Assembly (NCBI GenBank): GCA_017849585.1
Contig: JAFIGT010000042.1
Location: 181,912 to 245,911 of the forward strand
Source of the DNA: Verrucomicrobium sp.
Lineage (GTDB): Bacteria > Verrucomicrobiota > Verrucomicrobiia > Methylacidiphilales > UBA1321
Length of the DNA stretch: 64,000 nt
Reading direction: 5' to 3'
Of this stretch, positions 33,426 to 43,300 are shown piece after piece. The position numbers and the translations under genes were made by a program. Each line of letters begins with the position of its first letter. The first letter of the stretch is position 1. The notes beneath the pieces are model-generated. The model made no database searches. It saw only the letters and a program-made list of their open reading frames with translations, and was not told where the DNA came from.

Positions 33426-34496
33426 TCAATGACTGTGACGATGGTGGATGTCCGGGTAATGCGGATGAGAATGCGTTAGCTCTTCGTGCTGGTGTTTATG
33501 GGAATGGGGTTCGCCAACTGGATCGGTGGGACTGTGGGCATGGTGGTGATGCTCGTCATGGTAATGCAAATGGTCGTGCTCCATCGGTTCGTGATGATGC
33601 GCATGCTCGTGACGTTCGCTCAGGTGCAGATAAACACCGATGCCCATGCATATCGCTGCGATGCCAAAACCAAGGGTAAGTGCGTCTCCCAGGAAAAGAA
33701 TGGAGAGGACGGCTCCCACAAAAGGAGCCGTCGAAAAATAAGCCCCCGTCCGCGCGGTTCCAATGTGTCGCAACGCCAGCACAAACAGGGTCAGGCTCAG
33801 GCCATAACCGAGAAATCCCACCGCACCCGTGGCCAATAATGCGGGTAAGGAAGGCAGCTTCGCGCCAAGGACAAGGGCCAGCCCGGTATTGACGCTGCCT
33901 GCAATCAACCCTTTGAGCCCGGCAATTTGCACCGGGTCGCCTGCGGAGACTTTGCGCGTCAGATTGTTATCAATGGCCCACGCAAGGCAGGCCCCGATAA
34001 TGGCCAGAGAGCCCCACGGCACGCCCAATTCCCATCGCCCCATCCACGAGAGACAAACACCGCCTGCCGCAATGAATACCATGCCGATGGCGATTCGAAC
34101 GTCGAAGTTTTCCTTGAAAACAAACCATGCCAACAATGCCGTCAATACGCTTTCGAGATTCAGAAGTAATGACGCATGGGAAGCGGGGGTTATTGCCAGT
34201 CCCCACATCAGCAATACCGGAGCCACCACACCGCCTGCGGCAATCGCCCCGGCAAGCCACGGCCAGTCCTTTCGCGTGAGGGGCGCTTCCTGTGACCCCG
34301 AAGCTTTTCGGGATTGAAAGAAATAATAAATCCCGAGGCCGATACCGGAGCCAAGGTAGAGCAACCCCGCCATCAACACGGGCGCAACCTGTGGTAGCAG
34401 CAATTTTGCCAGCGGAGTGCTCGCTCCAAACAGAAAGGCCGATAACAACGCCGTTATCGCGCCGGTCCATCGTTCCCGGTGTAAGTGATCTTTCAT
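33426..34496 (-). CDS. EamA/DMT-family transporter with histidine-rich C-terminus
   Basis: A 356-aa protein with about ten membrane segments in two EamA repeats, beginning MKDHLHRERWTGAITALLSA. The last 63 residues contain 25 histidines together with many Asp and Glu, an unusual tail for this family. It could buffer or sense metal ions or confer metal specificity. A truncated, diverged copy of the first third lies at 21725-21967. It is convergent with the methyltransferase and divergent from the small exported protein at 34666. Substrate unknown; metal transport is inference from the tail and the neighbourhood. Confidence 0.85.
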   Translation of the reverse strand: MKDHLHRERWTGAITALLSAFLFGASTPLAKLLLPQVAPVLMAGLLYLGSGIGLGIYYFFQSRKASGSQEAPLTRKDWPWLAGAIAAGGVVAPVLLMWGLAITPASHASLLLNLESVLTALLAWFVFKENFDVRIAIGMVFIAAGGVCLSWMGRWELGVPWGSLAIIGACLAWAIDNNLTRKVSAGDPVQIAGLKGLIAGSVNTGLALVLGAKLPSLPALLATGAVGFLGYGLSLTLFVLALRHIGTARTGAYFSTAPFVGAVLSILFLGDALTLGFGIAAICMGIGVYLHLSERHEHAHHHEPMEHDHLHYHDEHHHHAHSPTDPVGEPHSHKHQHEELTHSHPHYPDIHHRHSH

Positions 34497-34665
34497 TCTG
34501 TCGCAACCGCGTGAATGGCTTGTGATTTATCTGTAGAGGAACTTTCCCCAGTTGCGTGATTTATAAAAAGCAAAATATCGCGAGGGATTCTAACGGCTGG
34601 GGTGTTTTATTGAGTGAAGACATTAGAATTGATTTAAAAACAAATCCAAAAAGAAAAGGAAACTT

Positions 34666-34947
34666 ATGAAAGAACTGAAAAAAATGACGTTGACCGCGCT
34701 TCTCGCTGTTGGACTTCTTGCGGGAGCTTCGCTCAGTACACAGGCAGCCGAGTCGCTAATCAGTAGCAAAGATACGGTGTTAAAGACCGTCGTGGCGACA
34801 CCTGCCAAGGCCAAAGTGTCTGGCCAACCTGTTGACGCCGCATCTTACAATTCGAAGGCAGTTCGATCCGGTGGATTGACTTCGGCGAAGGCAACGGTAT
34901 CGGGCCAACCGATTGATGCCGCCGCTTACAGCTCCAAGGGGCGCTAA
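34666..34947 (+). CDS. Small exported repeat protein
   Basis: A 93-aa protein with a clear signal peptide (1-28, cleavage near STQAAE). The mature part contains two copies of AKxxVSGQPxDAAxYxSK. No cysteines. It is one of several small exported proteins in the metal island, and its role is unknown. The ATG is preceded by AAGGAAAC. Confidence 0.75.
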   Translation: MKELKKMTLTALLAVGLLAGASLSTQAAESLISSKDTVLKTVVATPAKAKVSGQPVDAASYNSKAVRSGGLTSAKATVSGQPIDAAAYSSKGR

Positions 34948-35293
34948 CATGGAATGCGTTCTTCACGCCGGGGTGAAACCATCATCTCCCCGGCTGAAGT
35001 GCTGGAGGTCAATCAAGGAAGTCCGTTTCCCTCATCCTCGAATGAGCACTCTATTCAAACTGGCAATCCGGCGTGAGCCTCACTCTTCAGCAACCCCGAT
35101 TGCAATAACCCCTCCGCCGCTCAAACTACGCGCGCGTGCTGCAAGCTCTCCGCAAGGAGTGAAGGGGGAGGTTCTCGCCGAGTGGCAATTTCCCATTGAG
35201 TGGTCCATTGGATTGACGAGTCGTAATCAATAGCCCCCAGCACACGCTGCGGGCTATTGATTTGAGTAAAGAATGATTTAGCTCCTTTGGTCT
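34948..35293. other. Intergenic region between convergent genes
   Basis: No convincing gene. A GC-rich stem (GCCGGGG 34967-34973 with CCCCGGC 34988-34994) follows the small exported gene, and a stronger hairpin lies at 35227-35260. Confidence 0.45.
35227..35260. terminator. Bidirectional hairpin terminator candidate
   Basis: A perfect 10-bp stem (TCAATAGCCC with GGGCTATTGA) contains an inner CAGC/GCTG stem. It sits between convergent genes and is followed by TTTGAG, so termination is plausible but the T-run is short. Confidence 0.55.
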
Positions 35294-35734
35294 CTAGGTT
35301 TTTTCGTGAGCCTCTTTGCAAGACGACGTTGCGCCATTGTGATGGGATACAATAATGGTGGAGTCAGCGGGAGCGTTGACCGAGGCCGCATAGGATGTTT
35401 TCCATTGGGCTTGGCTCAAATTCCGGCCGTGCCGATTCTTGCTATAATTGACGGGCGTATCGGATAGTATCTTTCCATTTTTAGAGATCACTGTCACACA
35501 GAGGTGGCCAAGGGTTGAATCGGAATGGCCTTGGGCGATCCGCAATAAACCCGAAACCAAAACTTTGCCTTCACTTGGACGGGCATGAATGCTCTCCACG
35601 CTGGCGGCCCGGCTCGACTGGGTTTTCAGCGTATAAGGAAGACTGGTTTCGGCAAGGACGGGGAATGCGGTCCACATGAACGCGCTTGCGATAAGCAAAG
35701 AATGCAGTTTTAAGCGAGGGTAATGGTTTTTCAT
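35294..35734 (-). CDS. Exported hypothetical protein, family A paralog
   Basis: From ATG 35734 this is 146 aa, with a signal peptide ending near AETS. The mature part shares its layout with the 26879 protein: an N-terminal stretch with VESIHARPSEGKVLVSG, a strand-rich centre with VTVISKNGKIL, and a C-terminal Cys. It is the last gene of a leftward unit with the DUF2231 gene and the broken YHS-like gene. Function unknown; the duplication in two metal clusters is noteworthy. Confidence 0.7.
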   Translation of the reverse strand: MKNHYPRLKLHSLLIASAFMWTAFPVLAETSLPYTLKTQSSRAASVESIHARPSEGKVLVSGLLRIAQGHSDSTLGHLCVTVISKNGKILSDTPVNYSKNRHGRNLSQAQWKTSYAASVNAPADSTIIVSHHNGATSSCKEAHEKT

Positions 35735-35805
35735 ACGAGTTTCTCCATTAGGTGAAACACCGCGCTTCCCGTTACCCCTCACTCAATCGCCATCCATTTT
35801 CCGAT

Positions 35806-36255
35806 TTATTGAGGCCAGGATAGGTAACCAATTCCGTAGACCAGAGTGCCGCCCAAGTGCCCGGTTACTCCTACCAGCACCGCTCCGAGCCAGAGCGAAA
35901 TGCGATAAAGCCAGATTCGCTTGCCATTCGGCACGGCTCTTTGCCAATACCAAAGCGCGAGGATAACCAGAAAATCGAAAGCCACACCTGTCCCCAGCCA
36001 ACGATGCCAGAACAGGATGGGTTTGAGATCTGGCTCCACACCCATCGTGGCTGCATCCGCCCACCCCAGAACCGCCGCAACGAATGCGGCGACGGTTCCG
36101 AGATGGAGGTTTATGGAAACAACTAACCCAAATGTAGAGTTGTCCCTTCGCCATGCCGCAATTCCCTCCATTATCGCGGCCACCATAAGCAACCCGATGG
36201 GGAAGTGAACGGCAATCGGATGAAAGGCTCCGACATAGCGAAGGAAATGAACCAT
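35806..36255 (-). CDS. DUF2231-type integral membrane protein
   Basis: A 149-aa protein with four membrane segments. FHPIAVHFPIGLLMVA at the N-terminus and LHLGTVAAFVAAVLGW are typical of DUF2231 proteins, in which conserved His residues suggest haem or metal binding. It starts 11 nt after the end of the broken YHS-like gene, so they share a transcript. Role unknown. Confidence 0.8.
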   Translation of the reverse strand: MVHFLRYVGAFHPIAVHFPIGLLMVAAIMEGIAAWRRDNSTFGLVVSINLHLGTVAAFVAAVLGWADAATMGVEPDLKPILFWHRWLGTGVAFDFLVILALWYWQRAVPNGKRIWLYRISLWLGAVLVGVTGHLGGTLVYGIGYLSWPQ

Positions 36256-36266
36256 AAGATCGTTAA

Positions 36267-36683
36267 TTACATGCCGTGCATGCTGTGATCATGACCTTTC
36301 ATGTTTTCACCACTGGCGCTTGGGGGCGTAGCAGGGGCAGCGGTGGACGCCTTCTTGGCTGCGGCTTCGTCAATGACCTTCAAATATTTTTCCGGGTCTT
36401 TGGTGAACTTCTTGACGCAATCCTTGCAGCAAAATTCAACCAGGCGGGTAGTTTCCTTTCCGTCTGCTGTTTTTTGTTTGTAGAGATAGTCAATGGGACC
36501 GCCCATGGGGCCTACCAGCTTTTCACCGGAGACAGGGCAAGTGATCAGTGGGTAGCTCTTTTTGAGTTACTCGATTTGTTTCTTTTCGTCTGCCGAATAC
36601 TCCGCTTTGGCGGGTACTTGCAACAGGGACAGCATTCCAACGGCGGCCAGACAGAGCGTGCTGAATTTGATTAATTTCATCAT
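36267..36683 (-). pseudogene. Exported YHS/TRASH-like metal-binding protein broken by one stop codon
   Basis: Read from ATG 36683, a signal peptide (LCLAAVGMLSLLQVPAKAE) is followed by SADEKKQIE, a TAA stop, then LKKSYPLITCPVSGEKL and a YHS/TRASH-like Cys pattern with FCCKDCVKKFTKDPEKYL and a Met/His-rich end (GHDHSMHGM). The frame is open on both sides of the single stop. A CAA-to-TAA or similar change, or a sequencing error, explains it. An ATG inside (36506) could give a 79-aa cytoplasmic remnant. The intact protein would bind copper or another metal outside the cytoplasm. Confidence 0.8.
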
Positions 36684-37048
36684 AGAAGTGGATACCTATA
36701 GACCGTAGCGGGGGGTTAAAGCCGGACGGTTCATTTCACTTAAACGCCGCAGCAGGAGAAAACCCTCGTGAAATCTAGCATTCAATACTCCAGCTAAATC
36801 ATCGGATTTATCTGGAATCCTCGCGTATCACCGGCGAGCAACATTTTAGTTTAGAAAGTGGATCTTTCTGCCGATTAGTGACGCTTAGGGATTCGGTAGG
36901 CATTGAGTGACACTAACTTATAGACCAGTCATGAAATAATACCGAATTAAGCGAGGGTTTTAAGCGCCCGTGGCGTTGAACTCTATGGAAACAACAACTA
37001 AGGCATGACTGAAAAACAGCCTGTCTTACAGAAAGGGAAATCAAAAAA
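36684..37048. other. Divergent intergenic region between two metal modules
   Basis: No gene seen. It should hold the promoters of the leftward YHS-DUF2231 unit and of the rightward 37049 gene. I see no clear operator. Confidence 0.45.
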
Positions 37049-37438
37049 ATGAAAACAACTAGCCTCAAAATCGCAGCGTTGGGTCTGGCTCTCGGATTGA
37101 GTGCCGTCATGGTGCCATCCGTCCAGGCGGTTCCGGTGGACACTGCGAAGGGGGTGCGCCTGAATACGGCCCAACCCCTTCGCACGGTCGATGATTTCAA
37201 AAGCCTGCGTCAAGGCGATAAAATCGCGGCCTATTGTCCGATGATGAAGGAAACCTACATCACCACTATTCGTAATGTAGATAGCAAGGGTCATGCCACG
37301 ATCACCGAGACCAAAAAGGGACTCGCGGTCGGCGGCTGCAACATCATCCTTCGGAAGAATGCCGACGGCAAGGGAGTCAGTACGCTGATGGTTTGCCCCA
37401 GCGGCAAGGTGCTTCCGGTCAATTGCAGCAAGATGTAA
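37049..37438 (+). CDS. Small exported cysteine-containing protein
   Basis: A 129-aa protein with a clear signal peptide (1-27, ending SVQAVP). The mature part has four cysteines (AAYCPMM, GGCNII, MVCPSG, VNCSKM) and is basic. Likely periplasmic and possibly metal-binding through the cysteines. It is the first gene before the ECF regulatory module, separated from it by a strong hairpin. Family not recognised. Confidence 0.75.
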   Translation: MKTTSLKIAALGLALGLSAVMVPSVQAVPVDTAKGVRLNTAQPLRTVDDFKSLRQGDKIAAYCPMMKETYITTIRNVDSKGHATITETKKGLAVGGCNIILRKNADGKGVSTLMVCPSGKVLPVNCSKM

Positions 37439-37454
37439 CGAAGAAATCACCCAC

Positions 37455-37481
37455 ACCGGGAGGCCGTGAGTGCCTCCCGGT
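37455..37481 (+). terminator. Hairpin between exported-protein gene and ECF module
   Basis: A perfect 10-bp stem (ACCGGGAGGC with GCCTCCCGGT) and a 7-nt loop, 16 nt after the stop codon, followed by ATAGG. No T-run. May attenuate transcription into the regulatory genes. Confidence 0.6.
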
Positions 37482-37509
37482 ATAGGTTCGAGAAAGGACG
37501 CTGGAAAAT

Positions 37510-37845
37510 ATGAACACCGATCCCAAGCTGAGGGAGGTCCTGCAAAACTGGCAAGTGAACGTCTCCCTGCCCACAGGTTTCAGGAGGGGTGTCTGGCAGC
37601 GCATCGCCGAACGCGCAGAAGAAGACCGTCTGGCGTGGTTGAAGAATTTTTTCGCCCAAGTTTCAGAATTAATGGTGATGCCCCGATATGCCACCGCTTT
37701 GGCTATGGCCGTCGTATTGATGGGTGTCTCTCTTGGTTACCTACAGGGCACGGCCAACGCCGCAGATACTTGGTCGCAGTTGGAAACCAAATACGCGGAT
37801 TCCATCAATCCTTTGTCACCCAAACATCTCATGGCAAACCGATGA
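37510..37845 (+). CDS. CnrY-like membrane anti-sigma factor
   Basis: A 111-aa protein with a cytoplasmic N-terminal part (WQVNVSLPTGFRRGVWQRIA) and one membrane segment (about 59-80). It overlaps the next gene by 4 nt. In the CnrYXH system of Cupriavidus a small single-pass anti-sigma (CnrY), a periplasmic metal sensor (CnrX) and an ECF sigma (CnrH) are encoded in this order before an RND pump. Gene order, size and topology match; sequence identity with CnrY is not obvious, so the assignment is by architecture. Confidence 0.65.
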   Translation: MNTDPKLREVLQNWQVNVSLPTGFRRGVWQRIAERAEEDRLAWLKNFFAQVSELMVMPRYATALAMAVVLMGVSLGYLQGTANAADTWSQLETKYADSINPLSPKHLMANR

Positions 37846-38297
37846 ACAAGAAGCTCGGGTTGATTCTCCTGATATTAGGGCTGGGCGTTGCAAGCTATGC
37901 GGCGGCTTATTTCCTGCGCACAGAAAAGATCCATTCCCTCTTGTGCCACGATCAGCAGGAACTTTTCTGGTTGAAGGAAGAATTTCATCTCAGTGATGCC
38001 CAGTTTGAAAAAGTAAAGGCCCTGCATAAGGAGTACATCCCCCGCTGCGAAAAAATGTGCACGGAAATTCGCGAAGCCCGGCAGCAGTTGGAGCAAGCCA
38101 TTCACACCCATGATGCCATCTCTCCCGAAGTGATTGCCGCGCTGGAACGCTCGAACAAAATTCGCAGCGAGTGTGAGCAGGCGACCCTCGAACATATTTA
38201 TGCCGTGAGCCAGAACATGAGCCCCTCCGAGGGAAAGCGCTTCGTCGAGAGGATGACGAAACATATGTTCCCTCAAGCTCAAGCGGGAGAAATGTAA
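37842..38297 (+). CDS. CnrX-like periplasmic heavy-metal sensor
   Basis: From ATG 37842 this is 151 aa. One N-terminal membrane anchor (about 4-25) is followed by a helical periplasmic domain with Cys/His/Glu residues (LLCHDQQELFWLKEEFHLSD, KEYIPRCEKMC, SECEQATLEHIYAV). This is the CpxP/ZraP/CnrX-like fold, in which metal binding releases the anti-sigma factor. It overlaps the CnrY-like gene by 4 nt and precedes the ECF sigma by 17 nt. A longer in-frame start at 37470 is a shadow of the previous gene. Confidence 0.8.
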   Translation: MNKKLGLILLILGLGVASYAAAYFLRTEKIHSLLCHDQQELFWLKEEFHLSDAQFEKVKALHKEYIPRCEKMCTEIREARQQLEQAIHTHDAISPEVIAALERSNKIRSECEQATLEHIYAVSQNMSPSEGKRFVERMTKHMFPQAQAGEM

Positions 38298-38314
38298 CCC
38301 TTAAAACCAAGAAT

Positions 38315-38908
38315 ATGGGGGAATCAACTGCCGATGCGGATGTCTTATGCATGCGACGCCTTAAGGATGGGGAGGATCTTGCCTTGACCGAAATCATGGA
38401 GCGCTGGCAGCAACGAATCGCCAACTTCATCATGCGGTTTGTCGGCAATGAAACCGATGCCGTTGACCTTGCCCAAGAGACGTTCGTACGGGTTTACGAG
38501 AGTCGCCATCGCTATGAACCCCGCGCGGCCTTTTCGACCTGGTTATTCCAAATTGCCACCAATCTCTCGCGTAATCACGCCCGCTGGCGCAGCCGTCATC
38601 CGAGCGTGCCACTTGAAGTGGAATCCGATGACGGCATGGATAAAACACGTCCCGAGGTCGTTTCTCAAGATTCCGGCCCTTGCGACACTATGGTCAAAAA
38701 GGAACAGGCCAACGCGGTGAGAGCCGCCATTCAGAGTTTGAGCCTGGAACACCGTACGATCATTTTGCTTTTTGAATATGAGGAACTTTCTTACCGCGAA
38801 ATTGCCTTGATTCTCAAATGCTCCGAAAAGGCGGTGGAAAGCCGTTTTTATCGGGCGCGGCAAGCACTCAAAGAAAAACTACGCACACAGAATAATATTA
38901 ATCTATGA
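38315..38908 (+). CDS. ECF-family RNA polymerase sigma factor (CnrH-like role)
   Basis: A 197-aa sigma-70 family protein. Region 2 shows AVDLAQETFVRVYESRHRY and FSTWLFQIATNLSRNH; region 4 shows LSLEHRTIILLFEYEELSYR and the HTH around SEKAVESRFYRARQAL. Regions 1.1 and 3 are missing, as in ECF sigmas. It follows the anti-sigma-like and sensor-like genes and overlaps the pump adaptor gene by 4 nt, so it is expected to drive its own operon and the pump when the sensor binds metal. Confidence 0.9.
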   Translation: MGESTADADVLCMRRLKDGEDLALTEIMERWQQRIANFIMRFVGNETDAVDLAQETFVRVYESRHRYEPRAAFSTWLFQIATNLSRNHARWRSRHPSVPLEVESDDGMDKTRPEVVSQDSGPCDTMVKKEQANAVRAAIQSLSLEHRTIILLFEYEELSYREIALILKCSEKAVESRFYRARQALKEKLRTQNNINL

Positions 38909-40332
38909 AACACACTCTCTCGCTTCTCGCGCTTGTGGGCCTTGGATTGTTCGTACTACTCGGCACGGCTTGCTCCAAGAAAGAATCGGCAGCAGCGGCT
39001 TCCGATATTGATTACTATACCTGCGCCATGCACCCCAGCGTGCATCAAAATAAACCGGGACCATGCCCGATTTGTGGCATGGAGCTGGTGCCGGTGAAAA
39101 AGAAAAGTCTCCCGGAAAAAGCCCCTATTACTCCAGCTCCAAAGCCGGGAACGGATCATTCCCAGCATGGGATGCCTTCAAATTCCAAGGATGACAAAAT
39201 GGCCGTGACCGAAGGGTCCCCGGAAGTTTCGTCCTTTCAGATTTCCCCGGAGAGGCTTCAGGTCATCGGTGTGCGTTCAGGAGTGGTAACAAAAGAGCGA
39301 CTGCAACGACTCTTGCGCACGCCCGGTATAGTCGTGGTGGATGAAGGCTCATTGCGTGACATCAACGTCAAGGTGGCTGGCGGCTATGTGAACAAACTGT
39401 ATGTAAGCGTCACCGGGCAACGCGTGAAAAAAGGTGAACCGTTGGCGTCGATCTTGAGTGAAGGCTGGATCGAGGCGCAACAGCAGTACATCAAGGCCTA
39501 CCGCGATGCGCGTCGGTCGGTCACATCAGCCAATGGCAACTCGTTCGTCATTGAACAACAAATCAATCGCATGCGGGCGCGGCTTCGCGTTTGGGACTTG
39601 TCGGACACCCAACTCAAAAAGTTGGAGGAGTATGCTCTCAACGTGAAGGATTTTGATTTTTCACTGCGCGAAGGGCAAGGCCAGGGATTGCGTGGCACGT
39701 TTGAATTGCTTTCCCCGGTGGATGGCATCGTGTTGCAGAAAGAGGCGGTGGAGGGAATGAAGTTCGAGCCGGGACAATCGCTTTTCCGCCTTGCGGCACT
39801 ATCCCCCATCTGGATTGACGCGGAATTTCCTGAAGATCAAGCGCCTTATGTTGCTGTGGGACACGAGTTCGACGTAACCTTGCCTGCTCTGCCGGATTTC
39901 CATGCCAAGGCCAAAGTCTCGTTCATTTATCCACAGCTCAATCCCGAAACGCGGCGATTGAAAGCGCGTTTTGTGGTGTCGAATCCAGATACGAAACTTT
40001 TGCCGGGGATGTATGCCAATGTCAGTTGCGCGCTGGAGTACGGCGAAAAACTTTCGGTTCCGTTTGACGCAGTGATTCCGACAGGTGACCGCTTTGTGGT
40101 CTTTCTGGATCATGGCGGTGGAAAACTGGAGCCGCGCTTCGTCAAGATCGGTGAAAAATTGGGCAACAGTTATCAAGTTCTTGAAGGGTTAAAAGAAGGC
40201 GACCGCGTAGTTACAAGCGCCAATTTCCTCATTGATTCCGAGAGTCGAATCCAGGGGGCTCTCAAGAATTGGGGAAGTCAGGGGGGCAAAGCCAAAGCGC
40301 CGACAGGTCACGAGGGCATGCCCGGCATGTAA
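38905..40332 (+). CDS. RND periplasmic adaptor (CusB-like lipoprotein)
   Basis: A 475-aa lipoprotein (Cys23). Right after the anchor it carries a heavy-metal-binding domain (YYTCAMHPSVHQNKPGPC and PICGMELVPV, about residues 37-65), as in copper/silver adaptors. The body has barrel-sandwich halves (AGGYVNKLYVS, SPVDGIVLQKEAVEGM), a helical hairpin (SEGWIEAQQQYIKAY) and a membrane-proximal domain. It ends GHEGMPGM, another Met/His site. It should deliver Cu(I)/Ag(I) to the pump encoded 32 nt downstream. Confidence 0.93.
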   Translation: MKHTLSLLALVGLGLFVLLGTACSKKESAAAASDIDYYTCAMHPSVHQNKPGPCPICGMELVPVKKKSLPEKAPITPAPKPGTDHSQHGMPSNSKDDKMAVTEGSPEVSSFQISPERLQVIGVRSGVVTKERLQRLLRTPGIVVVDEGSLRDINVKVAGGYVNKLYVSVTGQRVKKGEPLASILSEGWIEAQQQYIKAYRDARRSVTSANGNSFVIEQQINRMRARLRVWDLSDTQLKKLEEYALNVKDFDFSLREGQGQGLRGTFELLSPVDGIVLQKEAVEGMKFEPGQSLFRLAALSPIWIDAEFPEDQAPYVAVGHEFDVTLPALPDFHAKAKVSFIYPQLNPETRRLKARFVVSNPDTKLLPGMYANVSCALEYGEKLSVPFDAVIPTGDRFVVFLDHGGGKLEPRFVKIGEKLGNSYQVLEGLKEGDRVVTSANFLIDSESRIQGALKNWGSQGGKAKAPTGHEGMPGM

Positions 40333-40364
40333 ACGGATTGAAAACCATTGCCTGAAAGCCTCTC

Positions 40365-43300
40365 ATGTCACAAGAACACGAATCGACGTTCATTGAACGA
40401 ATTACCGTCTGGAGTGGACGCAATCCGTTTCTCGTTTGCATCCTGATCCTTCTCGGTGTTGCCTGGGGCTTACACTCTCTCAAGCAAACGCCGTTGGATG
40501 CTATTCCCGATCTTTCGGATGTGCAGGTGATCGTTTACACCGAGTGGGACGGACGCAACCCCACCTTGATCGAAGATCAAATTACTTATCCCATTTCGAG
40601 CAAGTTCATTTCCGCCCCGAAAGTGAAATTCGTCCGAGGGGAATCCATTTTCGGCAAGTCATTTGTCTATGTGATTTTTGAAGATGGCACTGACATTTAT
40701 TGGGCACGCTCACGTGTGATTGAATATCTCAATGCCGTGCGCGGTTCCTTGCCGGAAGGGGTGAATCCGACCATTGGACCCGATGCCACCGGCGTGGGCT
40801 GGGTCTATGAATATGCGTTGGTGGATGAGTCGGGAAAGAATGATTTGGCTCAGCTCCGCACCTTTCAGGACTGGACATTGCGCTATGCATTGAGTGCGGT
40901 CAAAGGCGTTGCGGAAGTGGCCACAATGGGTGGCTATACCCGTCAATATCAGATCAATCTCGATCCGAATAAATTGGTGGCTTATGGCATCACCTTGCAG
41001 GAAGTAGTCAATGCCGTAAAACAAAGCAACCGCGATGTGGGCGGCAAAACTTTCGAGGTGGCCACGACCGAGTTCTATATCCGGGGACGCGGCTATTTCA
41101 AATCAATCGAAGACATTGAACAGGTGGCCGTGAAGGCGGATGCGGGCGGCAATCCTATTCTTGTCAAACAACTCGGCACCGTGGGCCTCGGCTCCGATAT
41201 GCGTCAGGGTTTGGTCGATTTCAACGGAAGAGGTGAAACCGTGGGTGGCGTGGTCGTCATGCGCTATGGAGAGAACGCCCTTAATGTCATCAATGGGATT
41301 AAGAAAAAATTAAAGGAGTTGGAACCCGCCTTGCCTCCCGGAGTGAAGATTGTGCCGGTGTATGACCGTTCCGAATTGATCGAACGCTCCATCGACACGC
41401 TGAAAGAAAAGTTGATCGAGGAAAGTATCATCGTCAGCTTGGTTTGCATTCTGTTTCTGTGGCATTTTCGGAGCGCCTTGGTGGCGATCATTATGCTGCC
41501 CATCGCTATTATTCTGTCGTTCATTCCTTTTCAGCAGTTGCATCTGACTTCCAACATCATGTCACTCGGTGGCATCGCTATTGCGATTGGAGCGATGATT
41601 GATGCGGCGATCATCATGATCGAGAACGCGCATAAATATCTGGAGCATGCGCGGGATGAAAATGGAGGTGTGGATGTCACAGGCGAAAAGCGCACCGAAG
41701 TGATTTTGAATGCCGCCAAGAGTGTGGGACGTCCCTTGTTTTTTTCGCTCTTGGTCATCACCGTTTCTTTCATTCCGGTTTTCACCTTGGAGGCGCAGGA
41801 AGGCCGGCTCTTTCAACCCTTGGCTTTTACGAAAACTTTTTCGATGTTTTTTGCGGCCCTGTTGTCCGTGACTTTGGTGCCGGTTTTGATGGTGTGGTTT
41901 ATTCGCGGAAAGATTGCTCCTGAAGCCAAAAATCCGGTCAATCGGTTTTTGATCTGGGTTTACCAACCGCTGGTCGATGTCGTGTTAAGGTTCCGCTGGC
42001 TGTCCATTTTGATTGCCGTGCTGATTCTCGGATCGACGGCCTATCCCATTATGAAATTGGGATCGGAATTCATGCCGCCGCTGAACGAAGGCACCATCCT
42101 TTTCATGCCCACGGCGACTCCCGGCATGGCGGTTAGTGAGGTCTCGCGTGTATTAAACATGCAGGGACGCATGATTATGCAGTTCCCTGAAGTGGAAACC
42201 GCTTTCGGTAAGGCCGGTCAAGCCGATACCGCCACAGACCCCGCACCGCTGTCCATGTTCGAAACCACCATTCAGCTCAAACCCAAGGATCAATGGCGTC
42301 CGGGTATGACTTGGGAAAAGTTGATGGCGGAGATGAATGACAAGCTCAAGCTGCCCGGTATGGCCAATGTCTTCTGGATGCCCATTCAAACCCGCACCCA
42401 AATGCTGACTACGGGCTTTCGTTCCAATCTTGGCATCAAAATCTTCGGAAAGGATTTGGAGGAGATCAATAAGGTGGGAGAGCAGATCGAGCAGGCTCTC
42501 ACAGGATTCCCCGACGTGCGCAGTGTGTTCGCCGAACGCGCGACCGGAGGACGTTATCTGGATATTTCGGTTAAACGCAATGAGCTATCCCGCTACGGTC
42601 TTCGCGTTGAAGACGTCAATGATGCCATCGAAATGGCCGTGGGCGGAAGCACGATCACTCGGACAGTTGAGGGGCGTGAACGCTATCCCGTGGCAGTGCG
42701 TTATGCGCGGGATTACCGCGACGATGTGGCCGCCTTGGGCCGCGTTCTGATCGCGACTCCGAAAGGCGCACAGATTCCGCTCTCTGAAGTAGCAGACATT
42801 CGTTATACCTTCGGGCCACCGTCAGTTCGAAGTGAGAACGGCCAACTTGTAAGCTTCGTTTTTGTCGATACGACGGCTTCCGACATGGTCGGATTTGTGC
42901 AGAAGGCTTCTCAACAAATCCGTGACAAGGTGATATTCCCGACAGGCTATTTCATGGAATGGGCCGGATCGTTTGAATATTTCCTGCGAGCCAAGGAACG
43001 GTTGATGATTATTGTGCCGTTCACGCTGGTCATCATTTTTGTGCTCATTTACATGAACACGAAATCGGTCATTCGTACCGCTATCGTCTTTCTTGCCGTG
43101 CCGTTCTCACTCGTGGGAGCTTTTTGGCTTCTTTACATCCTGGATTACAATATGAGTGTGGCGGTGGCGGTCGGATTGATTGCTTTGGCGGGTATTGATG
43201 CCGAAACAGGCGTCGTCATGCTCATGTACCTCGACAGTGCTTACGATGATCGTAAGAAGAAAAGCCAGATGAACTCCGTCTCCGACCTGATTCTTGCCGT

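Noticed and set aside
37470..37841. Extended start of the CnrX-like protein
   Set aside because: It is another frame of the CnrY-like gene. ATG 37842 overlaps that gene's stop in the typical ATGA manner.
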